A stretch of 6,506 nt of DNA from Bacteroidota bacterium. Its GTDB lineage: Bacteria; Bacteroidota; Ignavibacteria; Ignavibacteriales; Ignavibacteriaceae. Location: NCBI GenBank assembly GCA_021796135.1, contig JAJYOQ010000239.1, forward strand, positions 1 through 6,506, in the 5' to 3' direction. Below, one piece after another: positions 1-6,502 of the stretch; position 1 is the stretch's first letter, and every line of letters begins with the position of its first letter. The notes under the pieces are model-generated. The model was not told the origin of the DNA. It was given only the letters and a program-made list of their open reading frames with translations, and searched no databases. The position numbers and the translations under genes were made by a program.

Positions 1-51
1 TTTGGCCAATCTTATATTATTTAGTATAAATTGCTTAAAATGATATGACTC

Positions 52-81
52 TTGACATTTAATTTTTAAATTATATATATT
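52..81 (+). promoter_or_regulatory. Candidate sigma-70-type promoter for the GAF-phosphatase gene
   Basis: A perfect TTGACA hexamer lies at 52-57 and is followed after 18 bases by TATATT at 76-81, a five-of-six match to the -10 consensus. TATATA at 74-79, with a 16-base spacer, is an alternative -10 in the same tract. The predicted transcript would start around 88-90 and leave a leader of only about 15 bases, with no Shine-Dalgarno-like purine run before the ATG at 104. The exact -35 box makes this the best promoter in the window, but AT-rich DNA produces good -10 matches by chance. I see no Bacteroidetes-type TAnnTTTG box here. Confidence 0.5.
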
Positions 82-103
82 AAATATAAATAAGAATCTG
101 AAT

Positions 104-1402
104 ATGATTGAAAACGAAATCAACCAGCTAAATACTTATAAAGAAGAAAACCGACGTCTTAAAATAGCCATTGAGGAACTTTCTGCATTAAACGATGTTG
201 CTACCGCAATTACGTCAAACCAGTCTGTTGAAGATGTTATTGATTTAATCGTCAGAAAATGTATAAAGCATTTAAAGGCACAGCAAACAGTTGTAATGTT
301 ATTGGATGAAAAAGATATTGTTAATCCATTCCACACAATGATTCGTAAGCAAGATTCAATTTCGGATTTATTACCATACAGGCTTGATACTCAACTAACA
401 GGATGGATGCTGAAAAATAGAAGCCCTTTATTAATAAATGATTTTCAAAAAGATGACAGGTTTAAATTTATAGCGAAAAAGGATTTTCCTGTATTTTCAT
501 TGCTAAGCGTTCCTATGCTTTTAAAAGGAAAAATGATCGGACTTTTAACAGTTTTTAATAAGCACTCTGACGTTGGATTTACCGTTGAAGACCAAAGAAT
601 GCTTTCTATTTTAGCTGCTCAGTCTTCGCATATTATTGAAAATGCCAGACTTTATGAAAAGGAGCAAGCTCTAATTAGATTACAGGAAGAAATGCGGCTG
701 GCTAATGATATCCAGGTTAATCTATTGCCAAAGTTTATTCCGCAAATCCCGGGCTACCAAATTTCCGGTAAAAGTATTCCTGCCAAAGATGTCGGAGGGG
801 ATTATTTCGACTTTATTCCTATCAAAGAAAATTATTTAGCATTTTGCCTTGGTGATATATCTGGAAAAGGTATTCCTGCCGCTCTTCTTATGGCAAATCT
901 TCAAGCCTCTCTAAGAGGTCAAACTTTAATGAATATTCCATGTAAAGAGTGTGTGCGTTTTACTAATAATCTTTTGTTTAATAGCACTGACAGTAATAAG
1001 TATGCAACTCTTTTTTACGGAGTTTTGAATTCATCTCAAAATAAAATTACTTTTTGTAATGCCGGGCATAATGAACCGATTTTAATTGACAATCGTGGAA
1101 ATGTTACGAGGTTAAAAGAAGGCGGAATTGTTGTCGGAATTTTGCCCGAAGTAACTTTTGAAGAAAAAACAATTGATTTTCCTCCTGATTCTATTCTGGT
1201 TGTTTATTCAGACGGTATTACCGAAGCTATGGATTCCGAAGAACAAGAATTCGGTGAAGATAGACTTATTGATTTAATTAAAACAAATAAAAGTTTATCG
1301 GCATCTGATTTAATTAAATTAATTATTAAAACCGTAAACACTCATGCCGGAAATGCTGAACAGATGGACGATATGACATTAGTAATTATTAAAACGGTTT
1401 GA
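104..1402 (+). CDS. GAF-domain SpoIIE/PP2C-type Ser/Thr phosphatase (RsbU-like)
   Basis: This 432-residue protein is a soluble, metal-dependent serine/threonine phosphatase with an N-terminal sensor domain. Residues 1-30 form a short charged helix that probably coils. Residues about 29-183 read as a GAF domain (small-molecule or redox sensing, ligand unknown). Residues 184-208 are a signalling helix ending in the LANDIQVNLLP segment typical of RsbU-like proteins. Residues about 215-432 are the SpoIIE/PP2C domain. Its metal-binding and core motifs are all present: GGDYFD at 231-236, LGDISGKG at 249-256, NAGHNEP at 319-325, YSDGITEA at 368-375 and DDMT at 422-425, so the enzyme should be active. 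The family normally dephosphorylates STAS-domain anti-anti-sigma factors in partner-switching pathways. No STAS or RsbW-like kinase gene is present here, so the substrate is unknown; proteins phosphorylated by the downstream kinases are a possible but unproven alternative. The start at 104 is chosen because the next Met lies inside the GAF domain and an in-frame stop lies at 53-55. There are no membrane segments. Confidence 0.93.
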   Translation: MIENEINQLNTYKEENRRLKIAIEELSALNDVATAITSNQSVEDVIDLIVRKCIKHLKAQQTVVMLLDEKDIVNPFHTMIRKQDSISDLLPYRLDTQLTGWMLKNRSPLLINDFQKDDRFKFIAKKDFPVFSLLSVPMLLKGKMIGLLTVFNKHSDVGFTVEDQRMLSILAAQSSHIIENARLYEKEQALIRLQEEMRLANDIQVNLLPKFIPQIPGYQISGKSIPAKDVGGDYFDFIPIKENYLAFCLGDISGKGIPAALLMANLQASLRGQTLMNIPCKECVRFTNNLLFNSTDSNKYATLFYGVLNSSQNKITFCNAGHNEPILIDNRGNVTRLKEGGIVVGILPEVTFEEKTIDFPPDSILVVYSDGITEAMDSEEQEFGEDRLIDLIKTNKSLSASDLIKLIIKTVNTHAGNAEQMDDMTLVIIKTV

Positions 1403-1514
1403 CTTATTATTTATTGTTCTAATAAAGATAATTTCATGCTCTCTGAAACTAGTATCAATATGATTGATTACAATATTTGTGAAAAAAGGCATACGATAAT
1501 CCAGAGACTTTCTA

Positions 1515-1544
1515 TTGATTATTTAGCGGATAAATAATTAAAAT
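1515..1544 (+). promoter_or_regulatory. Weak promoter candidate ahead of the double-ABM gene
   Basis: TTGATT at 1515-1520 (four of six to the -35 consensus) and TAAAAT at 1539-1544 (five of six to the -10 consensus) are separated by 18 bases. A transcript from here would start near 1551-1553, almost exactly at the foot of the hairpin that holds the next gene's ribosome binding site. The geometry is appealing, but matches of this quality are frequent in such AT-rich sequence, so the call is tentative. Confidence 0.22.
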
Positions 1545-1554
1545 GAATTTTTCC

Positions 1555-1582
1555 ATTTAATACTCCCCGAAAGGAGTGAAAT
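1555..1582 (+). promoter_or_regulatory. Hairpin enclosing the Shine-Dalgarno site of the double-ABM gene
   Basis: TACTCC at 1561-1566 pairs with GGAGTG at 1573-1578 (the outermost pair is a T-G wobble) around a CCGAAA loop. ATTT at 1555-1558 pairs with AAAT at 1579-1582 below a two-base A bulge. The strongest Shine-Dalgarno match in the window, AGGAG at 1572-1576, sits 9 bases before the ATG at 1586 and is mostly inside the 3' arm of this stem. Folding would therefore hide the ribosome binding site. Whether it is a switch, a temperature-sensitive element or a remnant of a dispersed repeat cannot be told from one copy. Confidence 0.5.
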
Positions 1583-1585
1583 AAA

Positions 1586-2344
1586 ATGTTCATGCGATTC
1601 CTTCAATTAAAAACAAAACTGGATCGTGTTTCCGATTTTAAGAATTTCTATGAAACTGAAGTTATGCCTGAACTTCACAAAACACCCGGATGCCTTTTTG
1701 CAGGTTTGATAAAATCAAAACCTGATGAAAATGAATTAATATCATTGACTTTTTGGCAAACTCTTTCTTACGCAGAAAAATACGAATCAAGCGAACCATA
1801 TAAAAAATTATTAAGTCAAGCTAAAACATATTTATCGGAATCAGCAGAATGGAAACTTCAGCTTTCTGAAAATTCTGAACTTCTTTATGCTCCTGTTGAA
1901 GAAGAGCCGGTAACTAAGAAATATGTGGTAGCAGTTAAAAATGAGGATAGTGATGAATTCATGTCTGATTCCTCAAATATGTTTGTAAGAATTCTTTCTT
2001 TAATCATCCAAAATGATAAGCTAGAAGAATTTAAAAAACTTTACGCTGAAAATATTATCCCTTCTCTTAAATTGACCGAAGGCTGCAGATATGTCTACCT
2101 TACCGAAAGTGTCAATGAAAAAAATGAATTTATTTCTGTTACTATTTGGGATAAAAAAGAATATGCTGATAAATATGAAGCTAGCGGTAAATTTCAGGAA
2201 CTGACAAATATTATAAAACATACTTTTTCTCAATTCTATTTATGGAAAATGTCTCTTGAGAAGAATTATGGAGCAAAGGTTTCAACATCTGATGATTTTA
2301 AGATTGAAGGTTATAATATCGTAACTGGCAAAAGTTTTTTATGA
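1586..2344 (+). CDS. Tandem double ABM-like (dimeric alpha/beta-barrel) domain protein
   Basis: This 252-residue protein consists of two diverged copies of one domain of about 95 residues, at roughly 1-95 and 131-226, joined by an acidic linker (96-130). Equivalent landmarks recur in both copies: MFMRFLQL and NMFVRILSL, TPGC (33-36) and TEGC (164-167), LTFW with W57 and VTIW with W188, YAEKYESS (62-69) and YADKYEAS (193-200), and WKLQL and WKMSL at the domain ends. This pattern fits the ABM fold, a ferredoxin-like domain that normally dimerises into a barrel, so one chain could form the barrel by itself. ABM members include quinone-forming monooxygenases and IsdG haem-degrading enzymes. I do not see the Asn and His of the IsdG Asn-Trp-His triad in either copy, so haem degradation is unlikely and a binding or non-catalytic role is possible. 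The start at 1586 is set by AGGAG nine bases upstream; Met3 (1592) is the alternative. There is no signal peptide or membrane helix, so it should be cytosolic. Confidence 0.78.
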   Translation: MFMRFLQLKTKLDRVSDFKNFYETEVMPELHKTPGCLFAGLIKSKPDENELISLTFWQTLSYAEKYESSEPYKKLLSQAKTYLSESAEWKLQLSENSELLYAPVEEEPVTKKYVVAVKNEDSDEFMSDSSNMFVRILSLIIQNDKLEEFKKLYAENIIPSLKLTEGCRYVYLTESVNEKNEFISVTIWDKKEYADKYEASGKFQELTNIIKHTFSQFYLWKMSLEKNYGAKVSTSDDFKIEGYNIVTGKSFL

Positions 2345-2409
2345 AAATAATACTATTTTTATTTTTAATCAGTTAACTCCGCAGCAATAATAAGTAATTT
2401 ACATTTACG

Positions 2410-2415
2410 AGAGGA
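2410..2415 (+). promoter_or_regulatory. Shine-Dalgarno site of the first kinase gene
   Basis: AGAGGA ends five bases before the ATG at 2421 and supports that start. The 76-base gap between the double-ABM gene and this kinase shows neither a clear terminator nor a convincing promoter, so read-through from the upstream gene is plausible. Confidence 0.6.
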
Positions 2416-2420
2416 AAGTA

Positions 2421-4559
2421 ATGCAAGATAAGATTGGCCAAACAATAACCCACTATAAAATTATCGACAAATTGGGTGAAGGAGGTATGGGTATTGTTTA
2501 TAAAGCAGAAGACCTTAAGCTCGGTCGCAATGTTGCAATTAAATTTTTACCCTCTCATCTTGCGACATCTGATGATAATAAAGCAAGATTTATGAGAGAA
2601 GCAAAGTCTGCCGCGGCTCTAAATCATCCTAACATTCTCGGTATTTATGAGATCGATGAGGTAGATTCAATCTTATTCCTGGTAATGGAATACGTTGACG
2701 GAGAAACTTTGAAATCATATCTTCCAAAAGTTACTAAAGGTACCGGATTACCTGTTTCCCAGGCTATTGATTGGATTCAACAAATTGCCACTGGTCTGAA
2801 AACTGCTCATAATATGAATATTATACATCGCGATATCAAGACAGAAAATATTATGATTACCAGAGACGGTAGAATGAAAATCATGGATTTTGGTCTTGCT
2901 AAACTTATGCAGCAGGGGGGAATTACTAAGACCGGAACATCGTTGGGCACACTTTCTTATATGTCTCCTGAGCAATCTCATGGTCTTCCTGCAGATACGA
3001 GATCTGATATATGGTCGCTTGGTGTTTTATTTTATGAAATATTAACGGGGGAACTTCCATTTAAATCTGAGCATGAGGCGGGCTTGTATTATATAATTGC
3101 TAATGAATCTCCGGCTGCTCCGAATTTATTAAATAAAAAGATACCGCACCAAATAGATGCCTTTGTAATGAGAATGATTGAAAAAGAACCGGATAAAAGA
3201 TTCCAAAGTGTTGATGAACTTCTTAAATCACTCGATTCAATTAAGAATGAATTGCAAACTACTGTTAATAACGAGAATGAAAAAGCAATTGTTGTGCTGC
3301 CCTTTGATAATATAAGTCCGGATACGGACAGTGATTACTTTACTGATGGATTAACTGAAGAATTAATTGCCAGTCTGTCAAAACTGAAAAATATTAGGCT
3401 TGTGCCAAGAACTACTTCTATGCGCTATAAAGGAACTACCAAGGATATCAAAACAATCGGAAGAGAATTGGGGACCCGCTTTATTCTTGCCGGTAGTGTA
3501 AGAAAATTTCAGGATAATCTTCGCATTACTGTAGAGCTTATCGATGTTGAGAAAGACTCACAATTGTGGGCTGAGACTTTTAAAGGAAAATTAGCTGATG
3601 TTTTCGATATTCAGGAAAAGGTTTCTAAAGAAATTGTAGATGCTCTTAGACTAAAACTATCTCCGACTGAAAAAGTTGTGTTGGAAAAAAGATCAACACT
3701 AAACGCCGAAGCATTCGACCTGTATTTAAGGGCAAGAGATTTCCTTTATAGAATGACCAAAACTAATATTCATTTTGCTATTCAGCTATTTCAAAAAGCA
3801 ATTGAAGTTGATCCTCGTTATGCGTCTGCTTACGCCGGTTTGAGTGAGTCTTATGCCTATTTGTTTCTTTACTTTGAAAGAAATAAATCATTGCTAGATA
3901 AAGCGATTGAGGCGAGCTTAAAGGCATTAATGTATGATGCGACACTTTCTGAAGCGTATGCAGCATTGGCACTATCACATTATAACGGAAATTCTTTAGC
4001 CGAAGCTACTACTGCAGGGGAAAAGGCGGTTGAACTAGATCCCAACAATTTTACTGGAATATGGATATTAGGAAGAATATATCACAGCACTGATAGAGAT
4101 AAGGAAGCCGTGGAACTTTATAAAAGGGTAATAGCACTGAACCCCGATTTTTATTCTGCTTATATGGATCTCTGCGCATCTTATGAGAAATTGGGTTATA
4201 ATGAAGAATACGATAAAATTCTAAAGATATCTGCAGAGGCGTATCCCCGTTATCTATCACAGCACCCGGATGACGCAAGAGCCTATATTTTCTTTGCAAC
4301 TGTTCTTGTCCAGCTTGATAGAATAGAAGAAGCCAAAATTAATGGCGCTAAGGCGCTTGAACTTAGCCCGGATGATGCATTAATGCAGTATAACGGGGCT
4401 TGCTTTTACGCAAGACTGAATGAAAAAAAATTAGCGCTTGAGTATATGAAAAAAGCAGTTCATACGGGATGGGAAAACTACGAGTGGATGAAAAGAGATC
4501 CAGATCTGGATAATATTCGAAATGAACCTGAATACATAGAATTTATAAAAAATAAATGA
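2421..4559 (+). CDS. Cytosolic Ser/Thr protein kinase with FlgO/TolB-like domain and TPR repeats
   Basis: This 712-residue Hanks-type kinase has all catalytic motifs: the glycine loop GEGGMGIVYKAED at 19-31, VAIKF with Lys41, Glu60 as the likely helix-C glutamate, HRDIKTEN at 136-143 with catalytic Asp138, DFG at 156-158, SPE at 182-184 and Asp196 of DIWSLG. It is an RD kinase with Thr-rich activation-loop sequence (TKTGTSLGT) suited to autophosphorylation. The kinase ends near 271. After a short polar linker, residues about 289-416 match the FlgO/TolB-like domain (LPFDNIS, DYFTDGLTEELI, GTRFILAGSVRK, LWAETFKGKLADVFDIQEKV). About six TPRs follow at 448-667, then a C-terminal TPR-end segment (about 668-711, with WENYEWMKRDPDLDNIR) typical of these proteins. 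There is no transmembrane helix or PASTA domain, so the whole chain should be cytosolic, with the TPRs recruiting partners or substrates. It lies five bases before the 112-residue gene and has a paralogue downstream. Substrates are unknown. Confidence 0.93.
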   Translation: MQDKIGQTITHYKIIDKLGEGGMGIVYKAEDLKLGRNVAIKFLPSHLATSDDNKARFMREAKSAAALNHPNILGIYEIDEVDSILFLVMEYVDGETLKSYLPKVTKGTGLPVSQAIDWIQQIATGLKTAHNMNIIHRDIKTENIMITRDGRMKIMDFGLAKLMQQGGITKTGTSLGTLSYMSPEQSHGLPADTRSDIWSLGVLFYEILTGELPFKSEHEAGLYYIIANESPAAPNLLNKKIPHQIDAFVMRMIEKEPDKRFQSVDELLKSLDSIKNELQTTVNNENEKAIVVLPFDNISPDTDSDYFTDGLTEELIASLSKLKNIRLVPRTTSMRYKGTTKDIKTIGRELGTRFILAGSVRKFQDNLRITVELIDVEKDSQLWAETFKGKLADVFDIQEKVSKEIVDALRLKLSPTEKVVLEKRSTLNAEAFDLYLRARDFLYRMTKTNIHFAIQLFQKAIEVDPRYASAYAGLSESYAYLFLYFERNKSLLDKAIEASLKALMYDATLSEAYAALALSHYNGNSLAEATTAGEKAVELDPNNFTGIWILGRIYHSTDRDKEAVELYKRVIALNPDFYSAYMDLCASYEKLGYNEEYDKILKISAEAYPRYLSQHPDDARAYIFFATVLVQLDRIEEAKINGAKALELSPDDALMQYNGACFYARLNEKKLALEYMKKAVHTGWENYEWMKRDPDLDNIRNEPEYIEFIKNK

Positions 4560-4564
4560 TGTAA

Positions 4565-4903
4565 ATGAGTATTGATTTACAAAATATTGTTGATCAAGCC
4601 GATAATCTGTATCAAGTTAAAAAGGCAGACTTGCATCCGGGAGATAAAATACAACTAAAAACAAAAAACTCAATTTACAATATCATAGTAGACAATGATG
4701 GAAATTATATTGTATCAGGCGGCTGGTTTGATAAAATGTCAATGTCTCCTCTAAAAACAACAATAAAAGGCTGTACATGGGGCGGAAGTATTATTAAGAC
4801 AGATATTGTTGCTGCCTGTGGATTAAATTTGGAATTCGGTAACAGATTATTAACAAGTGCAATACAAAAAATTATAGTTTTTCCCGGCTTTAGAAGAAAT
4901 TAA
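4565..4903 (+). CDS. Unassigned 112-residue protein coupled to the kinase gene
   Basis: I cannot assign a named family. The protein is small and soluble, without signal peptide or membrane helix. Alternating hydrophobic patterns suggest mostly beta structure from about residue 27 after an N-terminal helix (1-18). Striking motifs are HPGDKIQLKTKNS (24-36), SGGWFD (51-56), KGCTWGGS (68-75), DIVAACGLNLEFGNR (80-94) and LLTSAIQKI (95-103). The dense Gly, Trp and Asn content looks like a conserved core, and I have an unverified recollection of similar small bacterial proteins with a TWGGS...LEFGNR...TS signature. Cys70 and Cys85 could form a pair or bind a metal, but nothing proves it. The ATG is only five bases after the upstream kinase stop and has no Shine-Dalgarno site, which suggests translational coupling and a shared transcript. 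That makes a partner, regulator or substrate of the kinase a reasonable but unproven guess. Confidence 0.75.
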   Translation: MSIDLQNIVDQADNLYQVKKADLHPGDKIQLKTKNSIYNIIVDNDGNYIVSGGWFDKMSMSPLKTTIKGCTWGGSIIKTDIVAACGLNLEFGNRLLTSAIQKIIVFPGFRRN

Positions 4904-4967
4904 TCATTAGCAGAATTGTTAATCAATACTTTCTATGCAAAAAATTTAAATCTTTCTAAAATTTAAT

Positions 4968-4992
4968 TGTCATTCTCGCGAAAGCGGGGAGC
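4968..4992 (+). repeat. REP-like palindrome with GAAA tetraloop
   Basis: The sequence around TTCTCGC (4973-4979), GAAA (4980-4983) and GCGGGGA (4984-4990) folds into a seven-pair stem with a stable GNRA-type tetraloop; two of the pairs are G-T wobbles. It is the most GC-rich spot in an otherwise very AT-rich 138-base gap. From memory it resembles a degenerate copy of the ATTCCCGC-GAAA-GCGGGAAT palindrome preceded by TGTC, which is dispersed in many bacterial genomes. No second full copy is in the window. It could stabilise the 3' end of the upstream mRNA or weakly attenuate transcription; without a following T-run it is not a classical terminator. Confidence 0.5.
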
Positions 4993-5032
4993 TATTCTAA
5001 ATATTTATAAACTATAAAAATAATATGATAAT

Positions 5033-5037
5033 GAGGA
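5033..5037 (+). promoter_or_regulatory. Shine-Dalgarno site of the second kinase gene
   Basis: GAGGA ends four bases before the ATG at 5042 and supports that start, which also aligns with the start of the upstream paralogue. I see no well-spaced -35 and -10 pair in the 138-base gap, although TATGAT at 5024-5029 could serve as a lone -10. Confidence 0.5.
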
Positions 5038-5041
5038 AAAA

Positions 5042-6502
5042 ATGATCGGCAAAACAATATCGCATTACAAAATACAAAGCAAAATAGGCGAAGGCGGAAT
5101 GGGCGTTGTCTATAAAGCCGAGGACGTAAAACTTGGAAGAACGGTTGCTATAAAATTCCTCCCGCCTCACCTTGCATCCGCTGCAGAAAATAAATCAAGA
5201 TTTTTACAGGAGGCTAAAGCCGCTGCTGCCCTAAATCATCCCAATATTTTAGGTATATATGAAATTGACGAACAGGACGACTCATTATTTATCGTAATGG
5301 AACTTATTGAAGGTGAAACTTTAAAATCCTATATCTCAAATATTAAAACAGGATCAGGAATCCCATATATTAAAGCTGCCGAATGGATGATCCAAATATG
5401 TCAGGGACTAAAAGCTGCCCACGAAAAAAATATTATTCACCGCGATATTAAGAGTGAAAATATTATGATCACCAAAGAAGGTCAGCTTAAAGTAATGGAC
5501 TTCGGTCTGGCTAAGCTGCAGGGAAGCTCCGGTTTAACAAAAACAGGTACTTCTTTGGGTACTCTATCCTATATGTCACCTGAACAAGCTCAGGGATTAC
5601 CCGCAGATCTGCGTTCCGATATCTGGTCGTTGGGCGTTGTGTTTTATGAAATGCTAACCGGAGAAACTTTATTTAAAGCTGAACATGAAGCCGCATTATT
5701 ATATTTGATAGTAAATGAAGAACCTCCTTCTCCGAGTCTTCTTGATAGAAAAATACCCAATCAAATTGACCTAATTGTAAAAAAAATGTTATATAAAGAT
5801 CCTGCACAAAGATATCAGGATATAGATAGTCTTCTCAATTCTCTTAATGAGTTGAAAGAAGAAATTGATAAAACTTCAACTGCACAAAAGAGAAAAGCGA
5901 TAGCAGTTTTACCCTTTGATAATATCAGCTCGGATAAAGAGAATGAATATTTCGGTGATGGATTAACTGAAGAATTGATTGCAAATTTATCCAGATTGAA
6001 AGAGATGCGGGTTATTTCAAGAACTACAACTATGCAGTACAAAGAAACCAAGAAAGACATTAAGACAATTGGAAAGGAACTTGGTGCTAGATACATTATG
6101 GAAGGAAGCGTCAGAAAATTCCATGATGATTTGAGAATAACTGCACAGTTAATCGATGTAGAAAGCGATGAACAGCTTTGGGCTGAAACCTACAAAGGAA
6201 AACTTGCTGATATTTTTGATATTCAGGAAAAAGTAGCAAAACAAATTGTTGATGCTCTGATGGTGAAATTAACACCTACGGAAAAAGTTGAATTAACTAA
6301 ACGGCCTACATTAAATGCAGAAGCTTATGATTTTAATCTTAGGGCTAGAAATTACCTTTATCGTCAGTCCAAAAACAATATGCAATTCGCAATACAGTTT
6401 TTTGAAAAAGCTATCGTTCTTGACTCTCGCTATGCAGAAGCCTATGCCGGATTAGCAGAAGCTTATGCTATAAGATATGCATACTCGCATATAATATTCT
6501 AG
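5042..6502 (+). CDS. Second Ser/Thr kinase with FlgO/TolB-like domain, TPR region truncated at window end
   Basis: This 486-residue reading frame is a paralogue of the kinase at 2421-4559; by eye about three quarters of kinase-domain residues are identical. All catalytic motifs are present: GEGGMGVVYKAED at 16-28, Lys38, Glu57, HRDIKSEN at 133-140 with Asp135, DFG at 153-155, SPE at 179-181 and Asp193. The activation-loop stretch TKTGTSLGTLSYMSPEQ is identical in both. The FlgO/TolB-like domain spans about 286-413 (LPFDNIS, EYFGDGLTEELI, GARYIMEGSVRK, LWAETYKGKLADIFDIQEKV). The protein stops after one TPR (about 445-478), whereas the paralogue continues for over 200 more residues. Similarity ends around residue 478, and the TAG at 6500-6502 lies only four bases from the window edge. 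The end is therefore either a genuine truncation, a frameshift, an insertion junction, or unreliable terminal sequence. There are no membrane segments, so it should be cytosolic. Confidence 0.88.
   Translation: MIGKTISHYKIQSKIGEGGMGVVYKAEDVKLGRTVAIKFLPPHLASAAENKSRFLQEAKAAAALNHPNILGIYEIDEQDDSLFIVMELIEGETLKSYISNIKTGSGIPYIKAAEWMIQICQGLKAAHEKNIIHRDIKSENIMITKEGQLKVMDFGLAKLQGSSGLTKTGTSLGTLSYMSPEQAQGLPADLRSDIWSLGVVFYEMLTGETLFKAEHEAALLYLIVNEEPPSPSLLDRKIPNQIDLIVKKMLYKDPAQRYQDIDSLLNSLNELKEEIDKTSTAQKRKAIAVLPFDNISSDKENEYFGDGLTEELIANLSRLKEMRVISRTTTMQYKETKKDIKTIGKELGARYIMEGSVRKFHDDLRITAQLIDVESDEQLWAETYKGKLADIFDIQEKVAKQIVDALMVKLTPTEKVELTKRPTLNAEAYDFNLRARNYLYRQSKNNMQFAIQFFEKAIVLDSRYAEAYAGLAEAYAIRYAYSHIIF

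Noticed and set aside
1410..1426. A six-pair inverted repeat (TTTATT / AATAAA) just after the phosphatase gene as a possible terminator.
   Set aside because: The stem is A-T only and short, with no following T-run. Such repeats are common by chance in this composition.
1436..1537. A 33-codon open frame (ATG to TAA) in the gap before the double-ABM gene.
   Set aside because: It has no Shine-Dalgarno site, no recognisable motif, and overlaps the candidate -35 box. Open frames of this length are expected by chance in a 183-base gap.
2021..2233. Antisense open frames opposite the coding genes (for example 2021-2233, 2748-2981 and 5815-6096 on the - strand).
   Set aside because: They lie wholly opposite well-supported genes, have no recognisable domains, and their composition is what the reverse complement of the sense codons would give.
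4900..4925. A direct repeat of TTAATCA at 4900-4906 and 4919-4925 as a possible operator.
   Set aside because: Seven AT-rich bases repeated once is weak, the first copy overlaps the stop codon, and no third copy or dyad supports it.
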